Positions 16,748-26,063 of a DNA stretch of 64,000 nt are shown here, in pieces; position 1 is the first letter of the stretch, and each line of letters starts with the position of its first letter. The position numbers and the translations under genes are program-made. The notes under the pieces were generated by a model. The model made no database searches and was not told where the DNA came from. It saw only the letters and a list, made by a program, of their open reading frames with translations. Source of the stretch: Plastoroseomonas hellenica (GTDB lineage Bacteria > Pseudomonadota > Alphaproteobacteria > Acetobacterales > Acetobacteraceae). The stretch lies in assembly GCF_018129085.1 (NCBI RefSeq), contig NZ_JAAGBB010000002.1, positions 62,001-126,000 on the forward strand, read 5' to 3'.

Positions 16748-17509
16748 ATGCGGGCGAAATCCTCTTCCATGGCGAAGAAATCGGGCGGCTGGGGCGAGAG
16801 CATCAAGACGGTGCTCTATGCCGGCCTCATCGCGATCGGCGTGCGCACCATCGCCTTCGAACCGTTCAACATCCCCTCCGGCTCGATGATCCCGACGCTG
16901 CTGGTCGGCGACTATCTCTTCGTCTCCAAGTACAGCTACGGCTATTCGCGGCATTCGATACCGTTCAGCCCCAACATCTTCTCCGGCCGCATCTTCGGGC
17001 GGTTGCCGGACCGCGGCGACGTCGCGGTGTTCAAGCTGCCGCGCGACGGCACCACCGACTACATCAAGCGCATCGTCGGCCTGCCCGGCGACCGCATCCA
17101 GGTGCGCCAGGGCATCCTCTACGTGAACGGCGTGGCGGCGCGGCGCGAGCCGCTCGGCCCCTATACGATCGAAGGCGATGGGCCGCGCATGACGGTGCGC
17201 TGGTACCGCGAGACCTTCCCGGGCGCCGGGCAGCAGCCGCACCAGATCCTCGAGACGTCGGACGACATGCCCTTCGACAACACGCCGGAATTCGTGGTGC
17301 CGGCGGGGCATGTCTTCGCTATGGGCGACAATCGCGACAACAGCCTGGACAGCCGGGCGCAGAGCGCGGTGGGCTTCATCCCGGTCGAGAACCTGGTCGG
17401 CCGGGCGGAGTTCATCTGGTTCTCGGTCGACGGCTCGACCTCCATCTGGGAGGTGTGGAACTGGCCCTTCGCCATCCGCTGGGGCCGGCTTTTCACGCCC
17501 GTCCGATGA
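16748..17509 (+). CDS. lepB: Signal peptidase I
   Basis: A 253-residue inner-membrane serine protease that removes signal peptides from exported preproteins. One N-terminal membrane segment (TVLYAGLIAIGVRTIAF) precedes the catalytic Ser46 in PSGSMIPT and Lys107 in YIKRIVGLPGD. The C-terminal box MGDNRDNSLDSR is intact. Its stop overlaps the rnc start (ATGA), and lepB-rnc-era-recO is a conserved order. The ATG at 16748 lacks a strong Shine-Dalgarno; M8 is an alternative. The 278-bp gap upstream is largely the MITE-like element, so the promoter must lie in or beyond it. Confidence 0.95.
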   Translation: MRAKSSSMAKKSGGWGESIKTVLYAGLIAIGVRTIAFEPFNIPSGSMIPTLLVGDYLFVSKYSYGYSRHSIPFSPNIFSGRIFGRLPDRGDVAVFKLPRDGTTDYIKRIVGLPGDRIQVRQGILYVNGVAARREPLGPYTIEGDGPRMTVRWYRETFPGAGQQPHQILETSDDMPFDNTPEFVVPAGHVFAMGDNRDNSLDSRAQSAVGFIPVENLVGRAEFIWFSVDGSTSIWEVWNWPFAIRWGRLFTPVR

Positions 17510-18174
17510 CGCCGCTCGAGGTCCGGATCGGGCATCAATTCGCGCAGCCGGCGCTGCTGGAGCAGGCGCTGACCCATCGCTCGGCCGCCGATCCGCGCCG
17601 GGCGCAGCTCGATTCGAATGAGCGGCTGGAGTTCCTGGGCGACCGGGTGCTCGGCCTGGTCATGGCCGAATGGCTGGCCGAACGCTTCCCGGAGGAGCGG
17701 GAAGGCGCGCTGACGCGGCGCCTGTCGCAGCTCGTCGCCTGGGAGATGCTGGCCCGGGTCGCCGAGGAGATCGGGCTGCGCGGTGCGCTCCGCGTGCCAC
17801 CTTCCGAGGGGCGCGCCGGGCTGCTGGACCGCGCCAGCGTGCTGGCCGATGCGATGGAGGCGCTGCTCGGCGCCGTCTATCTGGATGCCGGGCTGGACGC
17901 GGCGCGCGGTGTCGTGAAGCGGGTGTTCGGCGCGCATCTGGAAGCCGCGCTGAAGCCGCCGGTCTCGGCCAAGAACCGGCTGCAGGAATGGACGCTCGGC
18001 CGGGCCAAGGGGCTGCCGGACTACACGCTGGTGTCCGCGGCGGGACCGGCGCATGCGCCGCTGTTTGTCGTGCGGGTGACCGCGGAAGGCCGCAGCGCGG
18101 AAGGCCTCGGCAGTTCGAAGCGGGAGGCGGAGCAGGCGGCAGCCGAAGCCTGGCTGGCGGAGGTACCGGCATGA
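17506..18174 (+). CDS. rnc: Ribonuclease III
   Basis: A 222-residue double-strand RNA endonuclease for rRNA and mRNA processing. The catalytic signature NERLEFLGDRVLGLVMAEWL begins near residue 37, and the second acidic site is in LADAMEALLGAVYLDAG. The C-terminal dsRNA-binding domain (NRLQEWTLGRAKGLPDYTLV to SSKREAEQAAAEAWL) is complete. It starts inside the lepB stop and ends inside the era start, so all three are translationally coupled. Confidence 0.96.
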   Translation: MTPLEVRIGHQFAQPALLEQALTHRSAADPRRAQLDSNERLEFLGDRVLGLVMAEWLAERFPEEREGALTRRLSQLVAWEMLARVAEEIGLRGALRVPPSEGRAGLLDRASVLADAMEALLGAVYLDAGLDAARGVVKRVFGAHLEAALKPPVSAKNRLQEWTLGRAKGLPDYTLVSAAGPAHAPLFVVRVTAEGRSAEGLGSSKREAEQAAAEAWLAEVPA

Positions 18175-19076
18175 GCGACGAACAGCGGACGCGCTGCGGG
18201 CTGATCGCCATCGTCGGCGCGCCCAATGCCGGCAAGTCGACATTGGTGAACGCGCTGGCCGGGACGAAGGTGACGATCGTGTCGCCCAAGCCGCAGACCA
18301 CGCGCTTCCGCATCCGCGCCGTGGTGATGCGGGATCGGGCGCAGCTCATCCTGGTGGACACGCCGGGCATCTTCCAGCCGCGCCGGCGGCTCGACCGCGC
18401 CATGGTCGCGGCCGCTTGGGGCGGGGCCAAGGACGCCGACGTGACCTTGCTGCTGGTCGACGCCAAGACCGGCATCACCGAGCGGCTGGAGGCAATCCTG
18501 GAGGGGCTGGCGAAGCAAAAGCACCGGGTCTGGCTGGCGCTGAACAAGACCGACCTGATCGACCCGCCGGCGCTGTTGCCGCTGGCGGAGAAGCTGAACG
18601 CGGCGCTCAATTTCGAGCGCACCTTCATGATCTCGGCCGAGAAGTCCCGCGGCCTCGATCGGCTGCTCGACGACATGGCGGCGGTGGTGCCGGAAGGCCC
18701 CTGGCTGTTCCCGGAGGACGAGCTCTCCGACCTGCCGAACCGCATGCTGGCCGCCGAGATCGTGCGCGAGCAGATCCTGCGCCAGACGCATGAGGAAGTG
18801 CCGCACCACGCGACGGTCGAGACCGAGAGCTGGCAGGAGCGGGACGACGGCAGCGTGCGGGTCGATTGCACGATCTATGTCGGGCGGGCCACGCAGAAGG
18901 CGATCATCATCGGCGACAAGGGCAGCCGGGTGAAGGAGATCGGCCGCCGCGCGCGGGCCGAGCTGGTTGCGCTGCTGGAACGGCCGGTGCACCTGTTCCT
19001 CAATGTGAAGGAACGCACCGGCTGGGACGAGGAGCGGGCGCGGATCCGCGCGATCGGGCTGGAGGACGAGGGGTGA
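18171..19076 (+). CDS. era: GTPase Era
   Basis: A 301-residue GTPase that binds the 3' end of 16S rRNA and aids 30S assembly. The G1 loop GAPNAGKS is at residues 16-23, G2 is within SPKPQTTRFRI, G3 is DTPG, and G4 is NKTD. The C-terminal KH domain contains IIIGDKGSRVKEIGRRARAEL. It is coupled to rnc by ATGA. Its stop codon overlaps a GTG that probably starts the next small gene. Confidence 0.97.
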   Translation: MSDEQRTRCGLIAIVGAPNAGKSTLVNALAGTKVTIVSPKPQTTRFRIRAVVMRDRAQLILVDTPGIFQPRRRLDRAMVAAAWGGAKDADVTLLLVDAKTGITERLEAILEGLAKQKHRVWLALNKTDLIDPPALLPLAEKLNAALNFERTFMISAEKSRGLDRLLDDMAAVVPEGPWLFPEDELSDLPNRMLAAEIVREQILRQTHEEVPHHATVETESWQERDDGSVRVDCTIYVGRATQKAIIIGDKGSRVKEIGRRARAELVALLERPVHLFLNVKERTGWDEERARIRAIGLEDEG

Positions 19077-19360
19077 CCGAGCCCGATGGCCGGAGCGCCG
19101 AAGGGCGCGGAGGTCTGAATCGGGCGCACACTACGCAGCACCCCGCGCGCCCGGCCTGGATCAAGGCTTGGGCCGTGCTGGCGGCGCTGGCCTGCGTCTG
19201 GGTCGCGGCGATGCTGCTGACGCCGGAGCATTGCAACATCCTCAGCCGCTGTGACTGGTACAGCGACATCGGCATCGGGATCATCGGCGCACCCATCATC
19301 CTGGTGGCGCTGCTGCTGGCGCTGATCCTGTCTGCCGTCGCATGGTGGCGGAAGGCCTGA
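19073..19360 (+). CDS. Small two-helix membrane protein with repeat-derived N-terminus
   Basis: A 95-residue protein read from GTG 19073, which overlaps the era stop and has GGAGG seven bases upstream. Residues about 4-18 (PDGRSAEGRGGLNRA) are encoded by a family 1 hairpin repeat. The rest has two membrane helices (WAVLAALACVWVAAMLL and IIGAPIILVALLLALILSAVAW) separated by PEHCNILSRCDWYSD with two cysteines. I do not recognise a family. Initiation after the repeat is possible but no good start codon exists there. It sits between era and recO, where no conserved gene is expected. Confidence 0.5.
   Translation: MTEPDGRSAEGRGGLNRAHTTQHPARPAWIKAWAVLAALACVWVAAMLLTPEHCNILSRCDWYSDIGIGIIGAPIILVALLLALILSAVAWWRKA
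19081..19125 (+). repeat. Hairpin repeat family 1, copy D (inside a reading frame)
   Basis: The same architecture as copies A-C with different bases. The outer stem is GCCCGAT/ATCGGGC, the middle GGCC/GGTC (one G-T pair), and the inner GCGCC/GGCGC with loop GAAG. Inner and outer stems both differ from copy B yet remain perfectly paired. The GGA/GGA internal loop is unchanged. It begins four bases after the era stop. Confidence 0.85.
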
Positions 19361-19362
19361 GC

Positions 19363-20091
19363 GTGGAGTGGAGCGCGCCGGCCATCATCCTCTCCGCCCG
19401 GCCCTACGGGGAAGGCGGCGCGGTGGTGAACGTCATCACCCGCGAGCACGGGCGCCACGCCGGGCTGGCGCGGGGCGGCGCCTCGCGCGGGCAGGCAGCG
19501 CTCTGGATGGCGGGGAACATGATCGAGGCGCGCTGGGTCGGGCGCCTGGCGGAGCAACTCGGCACGCTGTCGGGCGAGATGGTGCATCCCGCGGCGGCGT
19601 TGGCGATGGAGGATCCTCTGGCGCTGGCGCTGCTCTCCTCCGCCTGCGCGGTGGCCGAAGCGGCGCTGCCGGAGCGCGCCCCGCATCCGGTGCTGTTCGA
19701 AGGGCTGGTGCGGGTGATCTCGCTGCTGGTGCGGGGGCCGGAGGCCGCCATGCCGGATTATGTGCGGTGGGAGGCGCTGCTGCTGGCCGAGCTCGGCTTC
19801 GGGCTCGACCTCTCCTCCTGCGCGGCGAGCGGGGCGACGGAAGGGCTCGCCTATGTCTCCCCAAAATCGGGCCGTGCGGTCAGTGCGGAGGCCGGCGCGC
19901 CCTGGGCCGACCGGCTGCTGCCGCTGCCGAGGTTCCTGCGCGACGATGCCGTGCTGGCGATGCCCGCCGACTGGCATGCCGGGCTGCGCCTGACCGCGCA
20001 TTTCCTGGAACGCGACGTCTTCCACGCCCAGAACCGCGCCGTGCCGGAAGCGCGGCAGCGGCTGCAGGACCGCGTCGCGACCCTGGTCTAG
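19363..20091 (+). CDS. recO: DNA repair protein RecO
   Basis: A 242-residue RecO, which loads RecA on single-stranded DNA with RecR. The N-terminal OB-fold begins EWSAPAIILSARPYGEGGAVVNVITREHGRHAGLARGGASR. The C-terminal part has the helical PDYVRWEALLLAELGFGLDLSSCAASG, where only one of the usual zinc-type cysteines remains. GTG 19363 was preferred because GGAAGG lies seven bases upstream; ATG 19342 would overlap the small membrane gene and has no Shine-Dalgarno. Its stop TAG and the stop of the convergent cupin gene share the tetranucleotide CTAG. Confidence 0.9.
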   Translation: MEWSAPAIILSARPYGEGGAVVNVITREHGRHAGLARGGASRGQAALWMAGNMIEARWVGRLAEQLGTLSGEMVHPAAALAMEDPLALALLSSACAVAEAALPERAPHPVLFEGLVRVISLLVRGPEAAMPDYVRWEALLLAELGFGLDLSSCAASGATEGLAYVSPKSGRAVSAEAGAPWADRLLPLPRFLRDDAVLAMPADWHAGLRLTAHFLERDVFHAQNRAVPEARQRLQDRVATLV

Positions 20092-20489
20092 GCAGGTGAC
20101 GCCAAGGGCTTTCCCTTCTCGACGGTGTAGGTGATCGCAAGTTTGGTCGCGCGCGGGCCGTTCTTCACCCCGTGCGCGGTCTCGGCAGGGATCTGGAAGC
20201 CCTGGCCGGGGCCAACCACGCGATCGGGGCTGCCGGCGACCTGCACCGTGCATTCGCCCTCCAGCACATAGGCGGATTCGATGCCGGGATGGGTGTGGCG
20301 CGCGACCTCGGCGCCCGGCGCGACCTCGGCCGCGACCAAGATGACGACATGGGTGCCGCCCGGCAGCTCCGTCTGCTGGAGGATCGTGCGGGTGACGCCG
20401 GATGTCGCCTGGGCCGCGGCCTCGGTGGCCGTGAGGCTGGCGACGGCGGCGCAGACGGCGCAGCCGATGACGAATCGTCTCGAACGCAT
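20088..20489 (-). CDS. Exported single-domain cupin
   Basis: A 133-residue cupin with a signal peptide (RRFVIGCAVCAAVASLTATEAAAQ, cleavage near residue 27). The metal-binding motif 1 is EVARHTHPGIESAYVLEGE and motif 2 is GPGQGFQIPAETAHGVKNG, with the His/His/Glu and final His of the fold. Periplasmic cupins of this type bind small molecules or act as dioxygenases; the ligand is unknown. GGGGAG lies eight bases before the ATG. It is convergent with recO and divergent from parC. Confidence 0.82.
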   Translation of the reverse strand: MRSRRFVIGCAVCAAVASLTATEAAAQATSGVTRTILQQTELPGGTHVVILVAAEVAPGAEVARHTHPGIESAYVLEGECTVQVAGSPDRVVGPGQGFQIPAETAHGVKNGPRATKLAITYTVEKGKPLASPA

Positions 20490-20621
20490 GGATGGACGCT
20501 CCCCGTGTCCTGCCCCCGGTTCCGGGAGATTGAAGTGCTGCCGGCAGGCTAACACGTGGCGCGCAGCGCGCGCTTGGTGTATCCCCGCGCCCGGACGAGA
20601 ACGAAGCGCGAATCACCCCGG

Positions 20622-22859
20622 ATGCCCGACGACCTGCCCACTCTTTCCGATGGCGGCGAGACCCGCGAGACCAAGCTCTCCGACGCGCTGTCGGAGCGGT
20701 ATCTCGCCTATGCCATGTCCACCATCACGGCGCGCTCGCTGCCGGATGTGCGGGACGGGCTGAAGCCTGTCCATCGCCGGCTGCTCTGGGCGATGCGCCA
20801 GCTCAAGCTCGATCCCGCTTCGGGCTTCAAGAAGTGCGCGCGTATCGTCGGCGATGTGATGGGCAAATACCATCCGCATGGCGACGCCGCGATCTATGAG
20901 GCGATGGTGCGGCTCGCGCAGGAATTTGCGTCGCGCTACCCGCTGGTCGAAGGCCAGGGCAATTTCGGGAATATCGATGGCGATGGCGCCGCGGCCATGC
21001 GCTACACCGAGGCACGGCTCACCGAGGTGGCCGAGGCATTGCTCGCCGGGATTGAGGAGGATGCGGTTGATTTCCGCACCACCTATGACGGCGAGGAGAA
21101 GGAGCCGGTGGTGCTGCCGGCCGCCTTCCCGAACCTGCTCGCGAACGGCGCGAACGGCATCGCCGTCGGCATGGCGACCAGCATCCCGCCGCACAATGCG
21201 GGCGAGCTCTGCGACGCGGCGCTGCTGCTGATCGAGAATCCTGGGGCGACGGTCGATGAGCTGCTGACGCTGGTGAAGGGGCCGGACTTCCCGACCGGCG
21301 GCGTGCTGATCGAGCCTGCCGAGAGCATCCGGGAGGCTTATGCGACCGGCCGTGGCGGCTTCCGCCTGCGCGCGCGCTGGGAGCGGGAGGAGATGAAGGG
21401 CGGCAGCTACCGCGTCATCGTCACGGAGATCCCCTATCAAGTGCAGAAGTCGCGGCTGATCGAGCAGGTCGCGCAGCTCATGGAGGAGAAGAAGCTGCCG
21501 CTGGTCGGCGACATCCGCGACGAGAGCACCGATGTGGTGCGCGTGGTGATCGAGCCGAAATCGCGCAACGTCGATGCGCCCGTGCTGATGGAGAGCCTGT
21601 TCCGCGCGACCGCGCTGGAGAGCCGTATCAGCCTCAACATGAATGTGCTGGACGCGGCGCGCACGCCCCGGGTGATGAACCTGCCGGAGGTGCTGCGCGC
21701 CTGGCTCGACCACCGGCATGTGGTGCTGGTGCGCCGGACCGAGCATCGGCTCGCCGCCATCGCGCGGCGGCTGGAAGTGCTCGGCGGCTATCTGATCGCC
21801 TATCTCAACCTCGACGAGGTGATCCGCATCATCCGCGAGGAGGACCGCCCGAAGGAAGCGCTGATGGCACGCTTCGAGCTCACCGAGGTGCAGGCGAATG
21901 CCATCCTCGACATGCGGCTGCGCTCGCTCCGCAAGCTCGAGGAGATGGAGATCCGGAAGGAGCACAAGAAGCTGACCACGGAGCAGAAGTCCCTGCAGGG
22001 GCTGATGGGCTCCGAGGCGAAGCGCTGGCGCGCGATCGCGGATGAGATCGCGGCGACGCGGGAGAAGTTCGGCAGCGGCGCGCTGGGCGCACGGCGTACG
22101 GCGCAGGGCGCCGCGCTGCCGGCGGTGATGGTCGACGAGACCGCCTTCGTGGAGCGCGAGGCGATCACCATCATCCTGTCGGAGAAGGGCTGGATCCGCG
22201 CGCAGAAGGGGCATCTGCCTGAAGACGCGGAGCTTCGTTTCAAGGAAGGCGACGAGCTCAAGATCGCGGTGCATGCGGAGACCACGGACCGCCTGGTGCT
22301 GATCGCGACCAATGGGCGCGCCTTCACGCTGAAGGCGGATGCGCTGCCGCGCGGGCGCGGCGACGGGCAGCCGGTGCGGCTGATGCTCGACCTGACGAAC
22401 GAGGACGACATCGTCACGTTCTTCGTCCACCGAGATGGGACGCGCTACCTGGTCGCGGCGACCGATGGGCGCGGCTTCGTGGTCAAGGGCGAGGAGTTCC
22501 TGGCCGAGAAGCGCACCGGAAAGCAGGTGCTGGTCGTCGAGGCCGGCCGCGAATGCGCGCTCTGTGTGCCGGTCGAAGGCGACCATGTCGCGGTGACCGG
22601 CAGCAACAACCGCTTGCTGGTCTTCCCGCTGGAGCAAGTGCCGGAGATGGCACGCGGCCGCGGCGTGCAGCTTCTGGCGCTGAAGGATGGCGCCGAACTG
22701 GTCGACGCCGTGATCTTCACGCTGAAGGACGGCCTCTCCTGGCGGCATGGCAACGGGATGAAGGTGGAAACGGACCTGCGCCTCTGGCGGGGCCAGCGCG
22801 CCGGCGCCGGCAAGGCACCGCCAGACCGCTTCCCGCGCAGCCGTCGCTTCGCCGGATAA
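20622..22859 (+). CDS. parC: DNA topoisomerase IV subunit A
   Basis: A 745-residue type II topoisomerase subunit that decatenates sister chromosomes with ParE. The N-terminal [31 protein letters not shown] and the catalytic tyrosine 128 in [10 protein letters not shown] are intact. The C-terminal beta-propeller lacks the GyrA box, which separates it from GyrA. At the site aligned with the quinolone-contact serine of E. coli ParC (HPHGDS) the sequence reads HPHGDA. The ATG at 20622 opens the conserved N-terminus; no strong Shine-Dalgarno is visible. Confidence 0.94.
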   Translation: MPDDLPTLSDGGETRETKLSDALSERYLAYAMSTITARSLPDVRDGLKPVHRRLLWAMRQLKLDPASGFKKCARIVGDVMGKYHPHGDAAIYEAMVRLAQEFASRYPLVEGQGNFGNIDGDGAAAMRYTEARLTEVAEALLAGIEEDAVDFRTTYDGEEKEPVVLPAAFPNLLANGANGIAVGMATSIPPHNAGELCDAALLLIENPGATVDELLTLVKGPDFPTGGVLIEPAESIREAYATGRGGFRLRARWEREEMKGGSYRVIVTEIPYQVQKSRLIEQVAQLMEEKKLPLVGDIRDESTDVVRVVIEPKSRNVDAPVLMESLFRATALESRISLNMNVLDAARTPRVMNLPEVLRAWLDHRHVVLVRRTEHRLAAIARRLEVLGGYLIAYLNLDEVIRIIREEDRPKEALMARFELTEVQANAILDMRLRSLRKLEEMEIRKEHKKLTTEQKSLQGLMGSEAKRWRAIADEIAATREKFGSGALGARRTAQGAALPAVMVDETAFVEREAITIILSEKGWIRAQKGHLPEDAELRFKEGDELKIAVHAETTDRLVLIATNGRAFTLKADALPRGRGDGQPVRLMLDLTNEDDIVTFFVHRDGTRYLVAATDGRGFVVKGEEFLAEKRTGKQVLVVEAGRECALCVPVEGDHVAVTGSNNRLLVFPLEQVPEMARGRGVQLLALKDGAELVDAVIFTLKDGLSWRHGNGMKVETDLRLWRGQRAGAGKAPPDRFPRSRRFAG

Positions 22860-22872
22860 CCGGGGCCGGAAC

Positions 22873-23892
22873 CTACCCCGCCGCGCGCAGCCCGAGCCGC
22901 TGGATCACCGCGATCCAGCGCGCGGCCTCGCGGGCCTGCAGCGCCGCAAATTCCTCGGGCGTGCTGCCGACGAATTCGATGCCCTGCATGTCGAGATTGG
23001 CGCGGCCTTCCGGTACCGCGATCGCCTGGCGGATCGCATCCGCGATCGCCCGCGCGCGCTCGGCCGGGAAGCCGGCCGGCGCCACGACGCCGGTCCAGCC
23101 GAAGCATTCCGCGCCGGGCTCGCCGGCTTCGGCGACGGTCGGCACATCGGGCAGCAGCCGGTTGCGCACTTCGGTCGTCACCGCCAGGGCACGGATGCGG
23201 CCATCCTGCGCGAAGGCGAGGGATTCGGCGAAGGTGTCGAAGCAGACCTGGATGCGGCCGGCCGCAAGGTCGAGAGTCATTTGTCCGAAGCCGCGATAGG
23301 TGACGTGCTCAATGTCGAGGCCGTGGCGCGCCTTCAGCTCCTCCATCGCGAGATGGGTCACAGTGCCGGGGCCGATCGATCCGTAGGAGAGGCGGCCCGG
23401 ATTAGCGCGGGCGTGAGCGATGAAGCCGCCGAGGTCGGTGACCGGCAGGGCAGGATGTACGGCGATCACGAAGCCGGTGCGGAAGATTTGGGAGATGGCG
23501 GTGAAATCGCGCGTCGGGTCGTAGGCGAGCGCCGGGTTCAGCGCGCGCGCGGTCGTGGTCGGGCCGCCGAGCACGGCACCTAGCGTATGCCCATCGGTCG
23601 ATTGCGCAACGGCCTGGGCCGCGATGGCGCCGCCGGCGCCGGGGCGATTCTCGACCACGAAGGGCCGCCCGAAGGTGGCGCTGAGCGCCGGCGCGATGGC
23701 ACGCGCGATCAGGTCGCCAGCGCCACCGGCTGGGAAGCCGACCAGCATGCGCACCGGCCGGTCCGGCCAGGGCGCCTGGGCAACAGCGACGCGGGAGGTC
23801 ATGGCGACCAGCGAGGCGCCGACGATACGGCGGCGGCGGAGATGGCCGAGGGCGGCCTGCTGCGGGCGAAGGGCGGGAAGGGGCATGGTCAC
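22873..23892 (-). CDS. Bug/TctC-family periplasmic solute-binding protein
   Basis: A 339-residue binding protein of the tripartite tricarboxylate transporter family. It has a signal region with RRRR near residues 19-22, then WPDRPVRMLVGFPAGGAGDLIARAIAPAL, the Bug signature. Further marks are VVENRPGAGGAIAAQAVAQSTDGHTL, and YGSIGPGTVTHLAMEEL with the ligand-contacting loop. Such proteins bind carboxylates for TctA/TctB permeases, but no permease is near, which is typical of the expanded orphan Bug sets. It ends convergent with parC. Confidence 0.92.
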   Translation of the reverse strand: MTMPLPALRPQQAALGHLRRRRIVGASLVAMTSRVAVAQAPWPDRPVRMLVGFPAGGAGDLIARAIAPALSATFGRPFVVENRPGAGGAIAAQAVAQSTDGHTLGAVLGGPTTTARALNPALAYDPTRDFTAISQIFRTGFVIAVHPALPVTDLGGFIAHARANPGRLSYGSIGPGTVTHLAMEELKARHGLDIEHVTYRGFGQMTLDLAAGRIQVCFDTFAESLAFAQDGRIRALAVTTEVRNRLLPDVPTVAEAGEPGAECFGWTGVVAPAGFPAERARAIADAIRQAIAVPEGRANLDMQGIEFVGSTPEEFAALQAREAARWIAVIQRLGLRAAG

Positions 23893-24128
23893 ACCTATGG
23901 TTTCGCGGCTGGCGCCGCGGATTGGGGTGTGCCTCGCGCCTTGATGGTTATTGCTTGCGAAGCGCGCATGACAATGCCCGACGGCGTCGCGTGCTGTCCA
24001 TGGTCCAATAATGACGATGGCGCCGAGCCTCGACGCTGCCGATGCCGTGCTGGGCCATTGCTTAACGGACCAGCTCCTCGGTCATGGCCGGCCCTCCACC
24101 GGCGCGGCGCATCGCGATGCCGGGAAGT

Positions 24129-26063
24129 CTACAGCACCGCGTCGACGTAGTAGGCAACGCCCTCATACTTGAAGTTCGGAAGATGTTCCTGGACGTTTGC
24201 CTTCTCATTCGGGTCGGCCGTATAGAAATGGACCCCGGCGCTTGTATTGTAAAATCGATGCAAGGCCATGTGGGCGTCCCCGTCACCATCTGTCGGCTGC
24301 GAGAAAGCCTTGTATGCTGTACCCTCATATTGATAATTCGGCAGATTCTTCATGACATCGTTGGCCTCCGCAGCGCTCGCCGTGTAGAAATGGGTCCCGG
24401 TCGAGCGATTGTAGAAGCGGAATATACTCATATCGCCGCCGGCATCGCTGGTGCCGGCGAATGAGGGGCCTTCGAACTGGTAGTTGGGAAGGTTCTTCTG
24501 AATACTGTCACGCTCGGATGCCGACGCGGTGTAGAAATGCGTTCCTGTCGATTTATTCAAAAAGCGAAATATGATGACCTCGTCGGCAGGAGAAACCGTG
24601 CTGGCGGAAACGCCGAAGAAATCCTGCACGGTGACATCCTGATCGCGGAAGATCAGAACTTCGACATTCCTGAAGACATCCGTCCCGTCGCGTGAGGCGA
24701 CGCTGTCCTTGATCGTGAAGGTGCTGCCGGAGACCGAGAATTCGCGGTAGTCGGAGCGATTGCCCAACAGCACCAGCGTATCCCTGCCGGATCCGCCGTC
24801 GATGGTGTCGTTGCCGGCATTCCCTTGGATTCTGTTGTTCAGGACATTGCCGATGATGATGTCGTCCGCGGTGCCGGCCACGACATTTTCGATCAGGCTG
24901 GCGGTATTGCCCTGATGCAGCAGCGCATTGAAGACATTGCCGCGCGCGTAATGGCCGTCGCCGAGATAGGCGAGCTGCGTGTTCGAGATCTTCGACCACC
25001 CCCCGGGATTGAGGTCGACGTTCAGGGCGGTCGTGTAGTTGGAGTAGTCGTAGGTGTCATTGCCGCCGCCGTCCCAGATCGTCAGGAAAACGCGGTTCGA
25101 GGCGCCACCATTGCCATCACCCGGCGCACCCTGTCCGGCACCGTCGATGAACATCTCGCCGGTGATGGGCGACCATTTGTAGGTCGTATTGCCGCTGTTG
25201 GTGCTGTAATTGGCACCATACATGAACTGCAGTGCCGCGATATCCAGCATCATGTAGCCTTGCGGAAAGCCATAGGTCTCGTTGCTGACACCGCCAATCG
25301 CCTTTCCGGGGTAGCTCCGGTAGGTCATGATGCTGAATTCATGGCTGTCCAGGTCGGCCGGTAACGCGACGCCGGATGGGCCACCCGACTCATGCCCGTG
25401 CTTCAACCCCAGGCCGTGGCCCAGTTCGTGGAGGAGGGTGTGATAGGCGTAATTGCCGATCTTCACCTGCCGGTAGTCGGCCGAGGTCCCATCATACTGC
25501 TTGCCGAACCAAACATCGCTGCCCTGGGCGCCATTGTAAGGATAATAGGAAAAGGCCGTGCTGGGGATGGAACTGGCGGCCACGCGAATCACGGCGTCGC
25601 CGTTGCCATTGTCAACGAAAGTCAAATTCGCAAAGGACGAAATCGATCCGTAGCGCTGGACGAATCCGCTCCGCGCGGAATCACCGGTCAGTATCCAATC
25701 CGTCGCTGCAGCCTGGCTTTCCGATGCGGCCCTGAAGCCAGTCACAGCTTCGCTGTAATCGGTGCCGTATACTGCTGCGCTGGTCGGGAAGCTGAAGGTG
25801 ATGACGGTCGTCGCATATTTCTGGCCGTAGAGAATGCCGTCGATGCCGTTGTTGAAGCTGCGTCCGGTAGAGATCACGGCAAGGCTCGGACCGGCCGGGG
25901 CATTGGCGGACTGGATGGTTTCTTCGCCTCCGGCCGCGTTGTCGCCGTCGGCTTGGCTCCGGAAGCACCCGCATTGGCATCCCGACCCGTGATCAGGCCA
26001 AGGAATACTGACATTGTCTATGGAAAAACTATCAATTTGAAATTTGGAGACGTTCGAAGTCAT
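24129..26063 (-). CDS. Serralysin-type secreted metalloprotease with three C-terminal repeats
   Basis: A 644-residue M10-family zinc protease. HELGHGLGLKH (about residues 212-222) is the metzincin zinc site, and SIMTYRSY about 25 residues later is the Met-turn. A glycine/aspartate RTX stretch (GNAGNDTIDGGSGRDTL, about 414-430) indicates calcium-triggered folding after type I secretion. The C-terminus has three ~45-residue repeats (about 498-533, 548-583, 600-638) with FRF(L/Y)N-STGTHFYTAS and NLPNYQYEG, similar to DUF5648-type domains. The N-terminus has no signal peptide, as expected. Base composition is visibly less GC-rich than its neighbours, hinting at transfer. No secretion genes are in the window. 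Confidence 0.85.
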   Translation of the reverse strand: MTSNVSKFQIDSFSIDNVSIPWPDHGSGCQCGCFRSQADGDNAAGGEETIQSANAPAGPSLAVISTGRSFNNGIDGILYGQKYATTVITFSFPTSAAVYGTDYSEAVTGFRAASESQAAATDWILTGDSARSGFVQRYGSISSFANLTFVDNGNGDAVIRVAASSIPSTAFSYYPYNGAQGSDVWFGKQYDGTSADYRQVKIGNYAYHTLLHELGHGLGLKHGHESGGPSGVALPADLDSHEFSIMTYRSYPGKAIGGVSNETYGFPQGYMMLDIAALQFMYGANYSTNSGNTTYKWSPITGEMFIDGAGQGAPGDGNGGASNRVFLTIWDGGGNDTYDYSNYTTALNVDLNPGGWSKISNTQLAYLGDGHYARGNVFNALLHQGNTASLIENVVAGTADDIIIGNVLNNRIQGNAGNDTIDGGSGRDTLVLLGNRSDYREFSVSGSTFTIKDSVASRDGTDVFRNVEVLIFRDQDVTVQDFFGVSASTVSPADEVIIFRFLNKSTGTHFYTASASERDSIQKNLPNYQFEGPSFAGTSDAGGDMSIFRFYNRSTGTHFYTASAAEANDVMKNLPNYQYEGTAYKAFSQPTDGDGDAHMALHRFYNTSAGVHFYTADPNEKANVQEHLPNFKYEGVAYYVDAVL

